From contig NZ_QDFZ01000001.1 of NCBI RefSeq assembly GCF_003347605.1, positions 1 to 64,000 of the forward strand: a DNA stretch of 64,000 bases, written 5' to 3'. The stretch is from Chryseobacterium sp. KLBC 52. Its GTDB lineage: Bacteria; Bacteroidota; Bacteroidia; Flavobacteriales; Weeksellaceae. A program made the position numbers and the translations under genes. The notes under the pieces are model-generated. The model was not told the DNA's origin and made no database searches. It saw nothing but the letters and a program-made list of their open reading frames with translations. Numbering within the stretch: position 1 is the stretch's first letter; every line of letters starts with the position of its first letter. Below, in pieces: positions 42,654-52,379 of the stretch.

Positions 42654-44444
42654 TTATTTTACTAAGAACTGCATCGTTACCTGATCCAGCTTCAAAATAT
42701 ACACTCCCTGACCAAGATTTCTTGTTTTAATAGAGTTGCCATTTCTGAAAGGCTGATCAATCGTCTGAAGAGTTTTCCCCTGAAGATTATAAATCTCCGC
42801 TTTTTTTACCTTCTGAAGATCTCCTTTTACAAAAATCTCCTGATTGGTGATTGGGTTAGGAGAGATTTTAAAACTGTTGGAAGTCGTTTCAGCAGCTGTA
42901 TTTTGAGCCATTCTTGCACTTGATCCTGAATAACATGTCCATGCAAGATCATCAATAGCCACTCTGTTGCTTGCAGAACTATTAACCAGGCTTACCACTA
43001 CATTTCCGGAAACGTTGATATTGTTAATGGTCGTCGTTGTCACTGAAGTACTGTAAGGAATAGTTCCTACGGTAGTTCCGTTTACTTTTACATCAAAAGT
43101 ACCATTGGTTCCCGAGAATTTAAGCTGTGTCGTTACCGTTAAAGATCCGATACCGTTTGCAGAGCTTCCGGAAGTTAAAGAGCCGCTTCTTACCGTAATC
43201 GCTTTATTATTAATCGTTTGGTCTGTTCTTGCATCCGTTGCGGTCCAGGAAATACCTCCGTTGCTCCATGTTCTAGTTGTATACGTAGAATTGGCTGCAG
43301 GGATTGTTTCAAAATTTTCATTGGCGCAGTTGGTTCCTGGAGTAGTACCTCCTGAATTAGTAGTACCGGAAACTGTTGAACTGTTCGATGAAGAATTTCC
43401 AGCTGCATCCTTCGCTACCACATAAAAACTGTAAGTTGTGGAAGGAGTAAGTCCTGAAATTGTTGTAGAAGTTGAACCCGTAGTCGTTTGCAGACTTCCG
43501 TTCATATAAACATTATAAGCTGTTACGCCTACGTTATCGGTAGAAGCATTCCATGCAAGAGAAATGCTGCTGGAAGTTGTTCCTGAAACATTCAGACCTG
43601 TCGCCGCAGTAGGTGCCTGAGTGTCACCTGAAGGCTGCTGGGAACCCCAGATAAGGTTAACATAATTCGGGTTGTCTATAAAAGGATTTCTGTTCCCCTG
43701 GAAAGTATAGGATGCGTTATTTCTCTTGATCTCAGCCTGAGAAACCGGATCCTGATTATGCCATGCCAGCAGAACATTAAGTTCCCAGGTCTGTAATCCC
43801 GGGAAAGTAGAGCTTCCTAACATATTTCCTGATGAAAATGTTGAAAGTTTGCTTTGGTAGCGGGTTACGAAATAGAAAATCATACGGGCAACATCTCCTT
43901 TAAACTCATCAATCGGCTCAAATACAGTCCCCGAATATCCTGAAGAAGCAGAAGTTCCAAGCTTTGATCCATTCAGTGAAGTAAAAGAAGCACTTCCTAC
44001 CTTTCCGAAAGGATAATTACTTCTCATCCCATTTACCTTACCATCTGTTGCTCTGATAAAGTGAATATCTGCAACCATTGGTGAAGCCTGATTGAATAGA
44101 CTTTGAGGAACAATATGCTCTCTGTTGTAGCAATTTCCCTCAGTAGAATACGTCCCACACTGATCAGATCCCGGAGTATAAGTGTAAGGATCACTACCTG
44201 TAGGCCTTTCAGAATAAATATCAAGGATAGTCCCGTCATTTTCGTAGTCCTTATCGATATCAGTAGTTTTATACGCTGTCCAAAGTCCACTGTACCCTTT
44301 ATCCATATGTCCGTTGGTAATAATACTGCTTAATTCCGTTTTCAGTGCTGCACCACTCAGTCCGTTGGCAGAATTGTAGTACCCTGCAGGAGCCTGAGCG
44401 TGGGCAAGTCCTGCAAATACAGAAAATAAAATGATTTTTTTCAT
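42654..44444 (-). CDS. Secreted endonuclease I with fibronectin III and T9SS sorting domain
   Basis: 596 residues. Signal peptide 1-17 (ending AHAQ). Endonuclease I (NucM/EndA family) domain over about 20-265, with GTYSTEGNCYNREHIVPQSLF (catalytic His) and IHFIRATDGKVNGMRSNYPFG. A fibronectin type III domain follows (about 275-365, APTAATGLNVSGTTSSSISLAW; TYSFYVVAKDAAGN), then a beta-sandwich and a type A T9SS C-terminal domain (FKISPNPITNQ ... GVYILKLDQ). It degrades extracellular DNA/RNA. Monocistronic. Confidence 0.92.
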   Translation of the reverse strand: MKKIILFSVFAGLAHAQAPAGYYNSANGLSGAALKTELSSIITNGHMDKGYSGLWTAYKTTDIDKDYENDGTILDIYSERPTGSDPYTYTPGSDQCGTYSTEGNCYNREHIVPQSLFNQASPMVADIHFIRATDGKVNGMRSNYPFGKVGSASFTSLNGSKLGTSASSGYSGTVFEPIDEFKGDVARMIFYFVTRYQSKLSTFSSGNMLGSSTFPGLQTWELNVLLAWHNQDPVSQAEIKRNNASYTFQGNRNPFIDNPNYVNLIWGSQQPSGDTQAPTAATGLNVSGTTSSSISLAWNASTDNVGVTAYNVYMNGSLQTTTGSTSTTISGLTPSTTYSFYVVAKDAAGNSSSNSSTVSGTTNSGGTTPGTNCANENFETIPAANSTYTTRTWSNGGISWTATDARTDQTINNKAITVRSGSLTSGSSANGIGSLTVTTQLKFSGTNGTFDVKVNGTTVGTIPYSTSVTTTTINNINVSGNVVVSLVNSSASNRVAIDDLAWTCYSGSSARMAQNTAAETTSNSFKISPNPITNQEIFVKGDLQKVKKAEIYNLQGKTLQTIDQPFRNGNSIKTRNLGQGVYILKLDQVTMQFLVK

Positions 44445-44608
44445 AATTAATATTTAGTATAAAGTTTCAGCAAGAATACCACAATTTTTGTGAATAAAAA
44501 ATTACAAAATTGTTAATTTTAAATGCACTGTATGCGATACATAATGAGTGATGAATGATAAGTGATAAATGATGAATGATGTTGTGGTTAAATATCTGTA
44601 TCTGTTTT

Positions 44609-44673
44609 CAATTCAATAAAGATTGGCTATAGACCGTATTATACATTATAATTCAATTCATCAGGCTTTAGCC
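44609..44673. repeat. Solo, decayed copy of the GGGCTTTAGCCC repeat
   Basis: TTCAATTCAATAAAGATTGG begins like the flank of the core, followed by TTGGCTATAGACC (decayed core) and a complete GGCTTTAGCC at 44664-44673. No transposase gene is attached. Confidence 0.65.
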
Positions 44674-44702
44674 AAAATTTAAAACTTAATAATTTTATCC
44701 AT

Positions 44703-44731
44703 AAAAAAAAGCCAGTACACAATGTACCGGC
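44703..44731 (-). terminator. Terminator of the DUF4136 operon
   Basis: On the minus strand GCCGGTAC (44724-44731) and GTACTGGC (44711-44718) form a stem followed by a run of eight T (44703-44710). Confidence 0.85.
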
Positions 44732-44754
44732 CTATATAATGGATGACTTAAATC

Positions 44755-45282
44755 TTATTTTCTTTGTGGCGGATAATTTTTCATAATCTCAGCCATAATT
44801 TCTGGAATCTGTCTCTGTTTTGCTTTTGGAGAATCTACAGAAATTCCGCTTCCGATCCCTTGCCAAACCAATTTGTTGCTTTTTGCATCAATAAGGTCAA
44901 CAATCAAAGCGCCTTCATTATAGTTGGTTGTCCATGTTCTGTTCATACCAACACCCCATCCGAATGGTCCGCCCCATCCCCACATTCCGTAAGGAGAAGA
45001 GGAATTGATATCCGTGATTTTTTTATGATTTGCTTTTACGTTGATAATCAGATCAGGGTTTTCTCCAGACTGAAGTCCTTTGCTTTGAAGCTGTCTGGAC
45101 AGTTCATTCAGTACTCTGTCTTTATCAATATCATTCAGTTTCAGATCATCAATTCTGATTTTGTATGTTTTATAAGAATTGAAATTGGCGGTTTCAGCAT
45201 AATCCGAACGTACCTGAAAAGGGCTACAAGAAGTTAAGCCTAATGTAGCAGATGCCAACAAAATAAAAATATATTTTTTCAT
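44755..45282 (-). CDS. DUF4136 lipoprotein
   Basis: 175 residues from the ATG at 45282 (MKKYIFILLASATLGLTSC); the frame is open to 45303. Lipobox GLTSC (C19). Mature part SDYAETANFNSYKTYKI, then LQSKGLQSGENPDLIINVKAN and a Gly/Trp patch (PYGMWGWGGPFGWGVG) are typical of DUF4136, envelope lipoproteins of unknown role. Preceded without a gap by the DUF5522 gene. Confidence 0.85.
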   Translation of the reverse strand: MKKYIFILLASATLGLTSCSPFQVRSDYAETANFNSYKTYKIRIDDLKLNDIDKDRVLNELSRQLQSKGLQSGENPDLIINVKANHKKITDINSSSPYGMWGWGGPFGWGVGMNRTWTTNYNEGALIVDLIDAKSNKLVWQGIGSGISVDSPKAKQRQIPEIMAEIMKNYPPQRK

Positions 45283-45283
45283 T

Positions 45284-45469
<186 letters not shown>

Positions 45470-45493
45470 TTAAATGCTAGTCAAAAAACTTTT

Positions 45494-45501
45494 TATATTT
45501 G
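45494..45501 (+). promoter_or_regulatory. Candidate -7 box for the HEKIH protein gene
   Basis: TATATTTG matches TAnnTTTG exactly. The likely start codon at 45507 is only 5 bp further, so the mRNA would be essentially leaderless. No clear -33 box. Confidence 0.4.
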
Positions 45502-45506
45502 TTACT

Positions 45507-45833
45507 ATGATAATTGTATGCCAAAAGCCCTTAAAAAAATTAAAAATTAATGGCATTGCTCTCTTTCCCTTTATCTTCATTAGGAAACCCGAAGATAAGG
45601 AAAATAATGTATTGATCAATCACGAAAAAATCCATTTGCGGCAACAATTGGAAATGCTTGTCATTTTCTTCTATATTTTCTATGTTATTGAATACTATTA
45701 CTGGTTTTTCAAACTCAAAGACGGCTACCTTGCTTACAGAAGAATTTCTTTCGAAAGAGAAGCTTACGCTAATGAAAAAAATATGAATTATCTTAGAAAA
45801 AGAAAATTCTGGAACTTCAGGAAATACCTTTGA
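45507..45833 (+). CDS. Small HExxH protein, M56/zincin-like
   Basis: 108 residues from the ATG at 45507 (MIIVCQKPLKK); the frame extends to 45474 but that would leave 7 bp to the divergent gene. Contains INHEKIHLRQQLEMLV (HExxH), a hydrophobic segment (about 55-72) and SFEREAYANE, whose Glu could be the third zinc ligand. This is a known but uncharacterised Bacteroidota family. Membrane-associated zincin-like protein; protease activity not shown. Confidence 0.65.
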   Translation: MIIVCQKPLKKLKINGIALFPFIFIRKPEDKENNVLINHEKIHLRQQLEMLVIFFYIFYVIEYYYWFFKLKDGYLAYRRISFEREAYANEKNMNYLRKRKFWNFRKYL

Positions 45834-45970
45834 AATTATAAATGATCAATGATGAATGATGAGTTGCGTGTTTTCGGGATTCGAGTTTTGAGGTGAGTTT
45901 TTGGAAGTTGGTTTTGGAATTTATATTTTATACTTTAATTTCAATATTCTCTGTAGTCAACATTTAATAT

Positions 45971-46029
45971 TCAGTAGGAGCGGGCTTTAGCCCGGTTTAT
46001 AAAAAAACAGTTTTCATCTGGCTTTAGCC
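45971..46029. repeat. Solo copy of the GGGCTTTAGCCC repeat
   Basis: Core GGGCTTTAGCCC at 45982-45993 and GGCTTTAGCC at 46020-46029, spaced like one half of the composite units around the IS200-like gene. Confidence 0.8.
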
Positions 46030-46123
46030 TAAACCTAAAAGCCTAAAAATCAAAAAAGACATCTGTGAAAATCCGTGTTATCTGTGGGAAAAAAGAAAAC
46101 CCTCACAACACCAAATCTTTTGT

Positions 46124-46131
46124 TACTTTTG
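46124..46131 (+). promoter_or_regulatory. Candidate -7 box of the ACC-deaminase-like gene
   Basis: TACTTTTG matches TAnnTTTG, 31 bp before the start codon. No clear -33 box. Confidence 0.4.
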
Positions 46132-46162
46132 CAAAGAGTAAAACCTGATTCGTAAAACTGAA

Positions 46163-47071
46163 ATGCTATTAAAACTTCCCACAGAACCTGTTTCCATCCA
46201 GGAAATTCCAATTGATAAAAATGTAAAGCTTTTCATTAAAAGGGAAGATCAGATTCATCCTTTAATTTCAGGAAATAAATACTGGAAACTGTTTCATAAT
46301 GTCAATCACTATCTGGAAAAAGTTACTGATAATCCTTATATCATCACTTTTGGAGGTGCTTTTTCCAATCACATTGCAGCGGTTTCTGCTGTAGGCAGTA
46401 TGGCAGGAATTCCCACACTGGGAATTATCAGAGGAGAAGAACTGCAGCATAAATGGAGGGATAACCCAACCTTACTTTTTGCGAAAAGAAACGGAATGAA
46501 CCTGAAATTTGTCACCCGCGAAGAATACCGCCATAAAGAAAAGCTCACCGAATTCCTTCAGCAGGAGTTTCCTGAGGCATTGATAGTTCCTGAAGGAGGT
46601 ACTAATGAAGAGGCTGTAGAAGGAGTGAAAATGATGCTCAACGAACAAACAAAAGATTTTGACTATCTTTGCACCGCAGTTGGAACCGGAGGTACCATTG
46701 CAGGAATTTCAAAATTTTGTGAAGAGAATCAGAAAGTTATAGGATTTAAAGCTGTTGATGATGCTTCTCTGGAAAGTAAAATTTTTGAATTAACTTTGAG
46801 ACATAATTTTAATCTAATAGATTCATGTTTCGGAGGTTATGGTAAAATAAGTGACGGAAACGTCTGTTTTATCAATGATTTCAAGGAGAGATACGGTATT
46901 CCTCTGGAGCCGGTTTATACAGGGAAAATGATGGAGAAAGTTTTTGAACTGATAGAAGAAGGGTATTTTCCTGAAAACAGTAAGATTTTATGCTTTCACA
47001 CTGGTGGTTTACAGGGAATTGAAGGAGCGAATCTGCTGTTGGAAAAACAGAATAGAAATTTAATTATATAA
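46163..47071 (+). CDS. ACC deaminase / D-cysteine desulfhydrase family PLP enzyme
   Basis: 302 residues of PLP fold type II. The PLP lysine is in HPLISGNKYWKLFHN (about K39), ITFGGAFSNHIAAVSAVG binds cofactor and carboxylate, and LCTAVGTGGTIAGISKF is the phosphate loop. Members deaminate 1-aminocyclopropane-1-carboxylate or desulfhydrate D-cysteine; without reading the specificity residues the latter is more likely in non-plant-associated bacteria. Monocistronic. Confidence 0.85.
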   Translation: MLLKLPTEPVSIQEIPIDKNVKLFIKREDQIHPLISGNKYWKLFHNVNHYLEKVTDNPYIITFGGAFSNHIAAVSAVGSMAGIPTLGIIRGEELQHKWRDNPTLLFAKRNGMNLKFVTREEYRHKEKLTEFLQQEFPEALIVPEGGTNEEAVEGVKMMLNEQTKDFDYLCTAVGTGGTIAGISKFCEENQKVIGFKAVDDASLESKIFELTLRHNFNLIDSCFGGYGKISDGNVCFINDFKERYGIPLEPVYTGKMMEKVFELIEEGYFPENSKILCFHTGGLQGIEGANLLLEKQNRNLII

Positions 47072-47137
47072 GTAAAATTGAAAAACATGAAACACTTAGT
47101 GTTCCATCTTTCATTTTAAAACAATAAAAAATATAAG

Positions 47138-48196
47138 ATGAAAAGACTTTTTCTATCCATAAGCCTTTTAGTTTTATCAAAATTTTCAGCCCAGACTTGG
47201 GCAACCGAAGATCAGTATATTCAGAAGTTTGCTAAATATGCTGTAGAAGAAATGGAAAAATATAAAATTCCGGCTTCTATCACCCTTGCCCAGGGATTAT
47301 TGGAAACCGGAGGCGGGCAGAGCAGGCTGGCACAGGAAGGTAAAAACCACTTCGGTATAAAATGTAAAGAAGACTGGACCGGTAGAACAATGAAACATAC
47401 CGATGATGCACCCAACGAATGTTTCCGGGTGTACGACGATCCAAGACAGTCTTATGAAGACCATTCTATATTTTTATCCACAAGAAAATATTACGCCAAC
47501 CTTTTCAAATTGGATATGAAAGATTACAGAGCGTGGGCAACCGGTTTAAAAAAAGCAGGGTATGCTACCAATCCACGTTATGCTTCTATTCTGATCACTA
47601 AAATTGAAAAGTATAAGCTATACGAATACGACAATACCAATTCTAATGAAGTATTGTATGCTGTTCTCAAAATGTATCCGGATCTGAAAGACGACAGAAC
47701 TTTCATGGCACAACTGGAACCTTCAAAAGCAACCAGAAAAGTGAAAGAGCCGGTAACTGTAGAAGTTCCTTACAAACAGACTTCTTATGCACAACAGCAG
47801 AAAAGAGTAGAAAGAATCAAAACGAAAGCTGAAATTCTTAATTCTATTCTGATCAAAAGTCACCCGAATGACGGGCTGAAGTATATTATCATTCCTGAAG
47901 ATACCGATGTAAAATTCATTGCCAATAAATTCAAAGTAAGCGAAAGCAGACTGATGAAGTGGAATGAACTGGAAACGGAGACTTTAAAGAAAAATGACAT
48001 TGTTTTCCTTGAGTCAAAAAATTCTACAGGAAATACTGCAATTTATAAAGCTGAATCCGGAGAAGATATGCATGATATTGCACAAAAATTCGGAATCAAG
48101 TTAAATAAATTATATGCTAAAAACAGAATGGATGAAGGGCAGCAGCCTTCAGCAGGACAGCTGATTTATTTAATAGACAAAAAACCACGAAACTAA
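47138..48196 (+). CDS. Secreted glucosaminidase with LysM domain(s)
   Basis: 352 residues. Signal peptide 1-19 (SKFSAQ). GH73/glucosaminidase domain over about 20-165: YKIPASITLAQGLLETGGGQSRLAQEGKNHFGIKC carries the catalytic Glu (LETGG). After a basic linker come two LysM-like modules (about 245-295, IIPEDTDVKFIANKFKVSESRLMKWN; and 300-350, YKAESGEDMHDIAQKFGIKLNKLY). It trims peptidoglycan in the periplasm. Short distance to hemL (75 bp). Confidence 0.9.
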   Translation: MKRLFLSISLLVLSKFSAQTWATEDQYIQKFAKYAVEEMEKYKIPASITLAQGLLETGGGQSRLAQEGKNHFGIKCKEDWTGRTMKHTDDAPNECFRVYDDPRQSYEDHSIFLSTRKYYANLFKLDMKDYRAWATGLKKAGYATNPRYASILITKIEKYKLYEYDNTNSNEVLYAVLKMYPDLKDDRTFMAQLEPSKATRKVKEPVTVEVPYKQTSYAQQQKRVERIKTKAEILNSILIKSHPNDGLKYIIIPEDTDVKFIANKFKVSESRLMKWNELETETLKKNDIVFLESKNSTGNTAIYKAESGEDMHDIAQKFGIKLNKLYAKNRMDEGQQPSAGQLIYLIDKKPRN

Positions 48197-48270
48197 TTTA
48201 ATTTTTTGTTGAGAGTCTACCGTTGACAGATAAATGCCAACCAGCAACTGTCAACAGCAACTAAGTATAT

Positions 48271-49560
48271 ATGAAATATCAGAGAAGTTCGGCTTTATTT
48301 GATGAAGCCTACAAATACATTCCGGGAGGCGTAAACTCTCCGGTAAGAGCATTCAAATCCGTAGGAGGAGTGCCCGTTTTTATGAAATCGGCAAAAGGGG
48401 CTTACCTTACCGATGCAGATGACAATACTTATATCGATTATATCAACTCGTGGGGGCCTGCCATTTTAGGACATACGCATCCTGAAGTATTGGAAGAACT
48501 GAAGATACAGGCTGAGAAAGGATTCTCTTTCGGAGCACCTACAGAACTGGAAACAGAAATTGCAAAATTCATCATTGAAAATGTCCCGAATATTGACCAG
48601 ATCAGAATGGTTTCTTCAGGAACAGAAGCATGCATGAGCGCTATCCGGCTGGCAAGAGGATATACAGGAAGAGATAAAATTGTAAAATTTGAAGGCTGTT
48701 ATCACGGGCATTCAGATTCATTCCTGATCAAAGCGGGAAGTGGTGCCGCTACATTCGGAAACCCAAACTCTCCGGGAGTAACTGCCGGAACTGCAAAAGA
48801 TACTTTGCTAGCCCGTTATAATGATTTCGAACAGGTTGAGGATTTATTCCGTCACAATCAGGGAGAGATTGCTGCAGTAATTATAGAACCGGTTGCAGGG
48901 AATATGGGTTGCGTATTGCCAGAAAATGATTTCTTACAAAAACTGAGAAAAATCTGTGATGAAAACGGAGCTTTATTAATCTTTGATGAAGTAATGACCG
49001 GTTTCAGATTAGCTTTCGGAGGTGCTCAGGAACTTTTCAATGTAAAAGCAGACCTGGTAACTTACGGAAAAGTAATCGGAGGAGGTCTTCCGGTAGGAGC
49101 TTTCGCTGGTAGAAATGAAATTATGGATCACCTTGCACCGAAAGGCGGTGTTTACCAGGCAGGAACTTTAAGTGGAAATCCTTTAGCCATGAGAGCAGGA
49201 TTAAAGACCCTTCAGCTTATTAAAAATGATTCTGAATTTTTCAGCAGATTGGAAAAAACAACAGAAACATTGGATTTTGAAATCGGAAAAATTCTGAACG
49301 AAAAAGGAATTGCTCACAGAATCAACAGAAAAGGTTCAATGATGTCTGTATTCTTCCATATCAAGAGTGTTTCCAACTTTGATGAAGCACAGGAAGCAAA
49401 CCATCCATTGTTCAATAATTTCTTCCATCAAATGTTACAGAATGGAGTATACCTTCCGCCAAGCGGCTACGAAACATATTTCATCAGTGATGCCATCAAG
49501 GATAGAGAAATTGATATGACACTGGAAGCAGTAAGAAAATTTGAATATTCAAATAAATAA
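48271..49560 (+). CDS. hemL: Glutamate-1-semialdehyde 2,1-aminomutase
   Basis: 429 residues, full length. Class III aminotransferase signatures: [16 protein letters not shown] at the N-terminus, [27 protein letters not shown], and the PLP lysine in [15 protein letters not shown] (K267). It converts glutamate-1-semialdehyde to 5-aminolevulinate for tetrapyrrole biosynthesis. Ends in a clear terminator. Confidence 0.95.
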   Translation: MKYQRSSALFDEAYKYIPGGVNSPVRAFKSVGGVPVFMKSAKGAYLTDADDNTYIDYINSWGPAILGHTHPEVLEELKIQAEKGFSFGAPTELETEIAKFIIENVPNIDQIRMVSSGTEACMSAIRLARGYTGRDKIVKFEGCYHGHSDSFLIKAGSGAATFGNPNSPGVTAGTAKDTLLARYNDFEQVEDLFRHNQGEIAAVIIEPVAGNMGCVLPENDFLQKLRKICDENGALLIFDEVMTGFRLAFGGAQELFNVKADLVTYGKVIGGGLPVGAFAGRNEIMDHLAPKGGVYQAGTLSGNPLAMRAGLKTLQLIKNDSEFFSRLEKTTETLDFEIGKILNEKGIAHRINRKGSMMSVFFHIKSVSNFDEAQEANHPLFNNFFHQMLQNGVYLPPSGYETYFISDAIKDREIDMTLEAVRKFEYSNK

Positions 49561-49571
49561 AAATACATGAA

Positions 49572-49598
49572 GCCGGATTTTTTAAATCCGGTTTTTTT
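49572..49598 (+). terminator. Terminator after hemL
   Basis: CCGGATTT (49573-49580) and AAATCCGG (49584-49591) form a stem with a TTT loop, followed by seven T. Confidence 0.88.
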
Positions 49599-49884
49599 AT
49601 GCAAAAGAAATTTGATTTAAAGAGTTTGAATTGAAAAAAGATTAACACAATCTTTCTCATTACGTAGGAGTCTCAGCAACGTAAAAACAGCATAATTGGG
49701 ATTCCTGCGGAATGACAAGCGTTGTGGATATTTTCTTTCTTGTAGTATAGAAAAGATAATTTAAGGAAATGATAAAGTATTCTCCCAAATAATTACCACA
49801 AAGCATAAATCATACAGATTTTGTAATAAACCATACACCTCATTCAGAGCACTTCTTTTTAATTTTGTCTTAAATAGATTGGAA
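49599..49884. other. Intergenic DNA upstream of first amidohydrolase, no gene
   Basis: About 290 bp after the hemL terminator (324 bp between genes). Contains a TTCCTGCGGAATGAC string resembling common dispersed repeats and, at 49860-49867, TAATTTTG, a possible -7 box 17 bp before the start at 49885. The same box precedes the second amidohydrolase (52353-52360) at 19 bp. Confidence 0.55.
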
Positions 49885-51216
49885 ATGAAGACCTCAGACA
49901 ATAATATCTCCCGTAAAGACTTTATCCGAAACTCAGTGCTGGCTGTAGCGGGACTCACTTTAATACCGAATATCATGACTGCATCGCCTTTCGATGAGAA
50001 AAATCTTTCAGTAAAAGGAAAAATGAGCCTGAAAAATGTTCGTCTGGAAACTGGTTTTGATTACCAGGATGGAGAAGTGTCTTCTACCAAAACAGGTCTT
50101 TTTTATGTAGAAGTTGAAAACGGAAAAATCACAAAGATTTCACCCAATCAACCGAATGCTAAAGCGGTAGATGCAAAAGGTCTATTGATGCTTCCCGCAT
50201 TTAAAGATATGCATATTCACCTTGATAAAACGTTCTATGGAGATCAGTGGCAGGCCGTGAGAAAAAGAACCGGAGGGGTAAAAGGCATGATAGAACTGGA
50301 GCAGAAAATGCTTCCTGAGATGCTGAAAAATTCAACTTTCAAAGCTGAAAAACTGATTGAGTTATTACAGTCTAAGGGAACTTCCTATGCAAGAAGTCAC
50401 GTGAATATTGAACCGACTTCCAAACTTCAGTCATTAAAAAATCTGCAAAAAGCGTTAGAAAATAAGAAGAAAGGTTTTGGAGCCGAGCTGGTGGCATTTC
50501 CACAGCATGGTGTTTTCTATACGGATTCCGTACCTTATCTGAAAGAAGCGGCGAAGATGGATATTGATTTTATCGGTGGAGTAGATCCTTTCAACATCGA
50601 TGGAGATATCGAAAAAGTGGTAGATTTTACGGTTCAGCTTGCTTTAGACAATAAAAAAGGAATAGATATTCACTTACACGAAACCGGAGACTCGGGATTG
50701 AAAACGGTAGAATATCTGATTAAAAAAGTGAATGAAAACCCTGCTTTGAAAGGGAAAACCTATTTGAGCCACTGTTTTGTTCTTGGAAAATTAGAAGCGG
50801 CGAGACAGGAAGAAATTGCTGAAAAATTAGGTGAAGCACAGATCGGAATTGTCTCTACAATCCCTTTCGGAAGGCTGATTATGCCTATTCCAACGCTTTA
50901 CAAACATAACGTAACTGTCCTTACCGGGAATGACAGCATTGTAGACCACTGGAATACTTTCGGGACAGGAAGTGTACTTCAGAAAGCCAATTTAATGGCA
51001 CAATTGTATGGATATTCAACAGAGTTTTTATTATCAAGAAGCTTAAAACTGGCCACTGGAAATATTCTTCCGTTGGATGATAAAGGAACTCAGCAATGGC
51101 CAAAGTCAGGTGATAAAGCAGATTTTGTATTGATCAACGCAAGTTGCTCCGCAGAAGCAGTATCAAGAATTTCAGAGGTGGAATCTTTAGTTCACAATGG
51201 TAACGTTGTTTTTTAA
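49885..51216 (+). CDS. Exported amidohydrolase, cytosine-deaminase-like
   Basis: 443 residues from the ATG at 49885 (MKTSDNNISRKDFIRNSV); a TTG 6 bp upstream is less likely. The N-terminus SRKDFIRNSVLAVAGLTLIPNIMTA resembles a Tat-like signal but has only an RK pair. Amidohydrolase core: LLMLPAFKDMHIHLDKTF (metal HxH), HVNIEPTSKLQSLKNL, DIHLHETGDSG (metal His) and LTGNDSIVDHWNTFGTG (catalytic Asp). Close to CodA-type deaminases. Its paralog at 52380 lacks the signal; an AraC regulator lies between. Confidence 0.82.
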   Translation: MKTSDNNISRKDFIRNSVLAVAGLTLIPNIMTASPFDEKNLSVKGKMSLKNVRLETGFDYQDGEVSSTKTGLFYVEVENGKITKISPNQPNAKAVDAKGLLMLPAFKDMHIHLDKTFYGDQWQAVRKRTGGVKGMIELEQKMLPEMLKNSTFKAEKLIELLQSKGTSYARSHVNIEPTSKLQSLKNLQKALENKKKGFGAELVAFPQHGVFYTDSVPYLKEAAKMDIDFIGGVDPFNIDGDIEKVVDFTVQLALDNKKGIDIHLHETGDSGLKTVEYLIKKVNENPALKGKTYLSHCFVLGKLEAARQEEIAEKLGEAQIGIVSTIPFGRLIMPIPTLYKHNVTVLTGNDSIVDHWNTFGTGSVLQKANLMAQLYGYSTEFLLSRSLKLATGNILPLDDKGTQQWPKSGDKADFVLINASCSAEAVSRISEVESLVHNGNVVF

Positions 51217-51454
51217 TTTAAAATAAAAAAGGATTAAATAAATTAATATATAATCTAGTTGTGTTTTTTCGACCACAAAGGGCATGAAAGCTTTACGGGA
51301 AAGCCTGCGAATCTGTTAAGATTTTCAGAGACCGTCACTGAATGAAGATAGAGACTGAAGATAGAGTGATGCAGATAAAGCTTTTGTTCCTTTTGTGGTT
51401 GTTTTAGTTTTTTCTCTCATAAATTTTAGTAATTTTAGGAGAAAATCAGGTAGA

Positions 51455-52300
51455 GTGGCTTATCATACAGATCATTTTCCTATTTTGGGAATTCAGGAAT
51501 TTAGTGAAAATCAGCTGAAAGGCTGTAATCTGCTGTTCAATGAACTTTCCGGTGCGCGCTCCATTGATGATCCGCACAAACATGACTTTTTTATCATCAA
51601 TCTTTTTGAGCAGGGAGTAGGCTCACACGCCATAGATTTTACAGAATATGAGGTGAAAGATTACCAAATTCATCTTGTTTTTCCGGACCAGGTACATCAA
51701 TGGGTGATTGAAAAAGAAACCATCGGATATCAGCTGATGATCAGCAGAGATTGGTTTGAAAGTTTTCTGCCCTCGTTAAGATTTTCTGCCTCCTATTACC
51801 AGAACCATCCGGTGATCAATCTTTCCAAAGAAGTTTTTGAAACTTTTCTCTATGAATTTCAGGCCATTCAGAAAGAACTGAACGGAGAAAAAGTCTTTTG
51901 GGAACTGATTCAGAAAAGAAGTGAACTCATCGGTTTATTGGTGAGTAAATCTGTGGAAGGTGCTTATAAAGATTTTGAAGTCTATAATTCAAATCCTATT
52001 ATTTCAAAATTTCTGCATCTCATTGATGAGTATTTCAAAACAGAAAGATCCGTTTCTTTCTATGCCGATAAACTGAATATTTCTGCCAACTACCTGAATA
52101 TTGTCTGCAAGAAAAACCTCAATGCTTCGGCTTCATCCCTTATTCAGGACCGCATTTTACTGGAAGCAAAGAGACTTTTAAAAGTTTCCGAAATGTCTGT
52201 AAAAGATATTGTGTATGACCTCGGGTTTTATGATCATGCCAGCTTTTCCAAATTCTTTAAAGCCCAAACAGGAATGACACCTTCCCAGTTTAAAGAATAA
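51455..52300 (+). CDS. AraC family transcriptional regulator
   Basis: 281 residues from a GTG at 51455 (GTG-Ala-Tyr-His); an upstream GTG at 51395 is unlikely. The N-terminal cupin-like sensor region (about 1-150) includes DDPHKHDFFIINLFEQG and the C-terminal double HTH is FYADKLNISANYLNIVCKKNLN and VKDIVYDLGFYDHASFSKFFKAQTGMTPSQFKE. Located between the two amidohydrolase paralogs, which makes control of them likely. Purine-rich AGGAG sits about 20 bp before the start. Confidence 0.88.
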   Translation: MAYHTDHFPILGIQEFSENQLKGCNLLFNELSGARSIDDPHKHDFFIINLFEQGVGSHAIDFTEYEVKDYQIHLVFPDQVHQWVIEKETIGYQLMISRDWFESFLPSLRFSASYYQNHPVINLSKEVFETFLYEFQAIQKELNGEKVFWELIQKRSELIGLLVSKSVEGAYKDFEVYNSNPIISKFLHLIDEYFKTERSVSFYADKLNISANYLNIVCKKNLNASASSLIQDRILLEAKRLLKVSEMSVKDIVYDLGFYDHASFSKFFKAQTGMTPSQFKE

Positions 52301-52352
52301 TCTGTACAAAACAAGACATAATTGATACACCGGTTTTACCCTCAAGCCGGCT

Positions 52353-52360
52353 TAATTTTG
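52353..52360 (+). promoter_or_regulatory. Candidate -7 box of the second amidohydrolase
   Basis: TAATTTTG, 19 bp before the ATG. Same string and nearly the same position as before the first paralog. Confidence 0.4.
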
Positions 52361-52379
52361 TATTGTTAAATTTTAAATC

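Larger units (their letters stand above)
44445..44754. other. Intergenic region with degenerate repeats, no gene
   Basis: 310 bp. Contains the upstream region of the endonuclease gene (minus strand), TGATGAATGATAAGTGATAAATGATG low-complexity sequence (44544-44583, cited here in parts: TGATGAAT and AGTGATAAATG), a decayed member of the GGGCTTTAGCCC family (44609-44673) and a terminator at 44703. Confidence 0.7.
45834..46162. other. Intergenic region with repeats, no gene
   Basis: 329 bp. Contains ATGATCAATGATGAATGATG, then GGGATTCGAGTTTTGAGGTG (45875-45894), a solo GGGCTTTAGCCC repeat (45971-46029) and the promoter region of the next gene. Confidence 0.7.
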
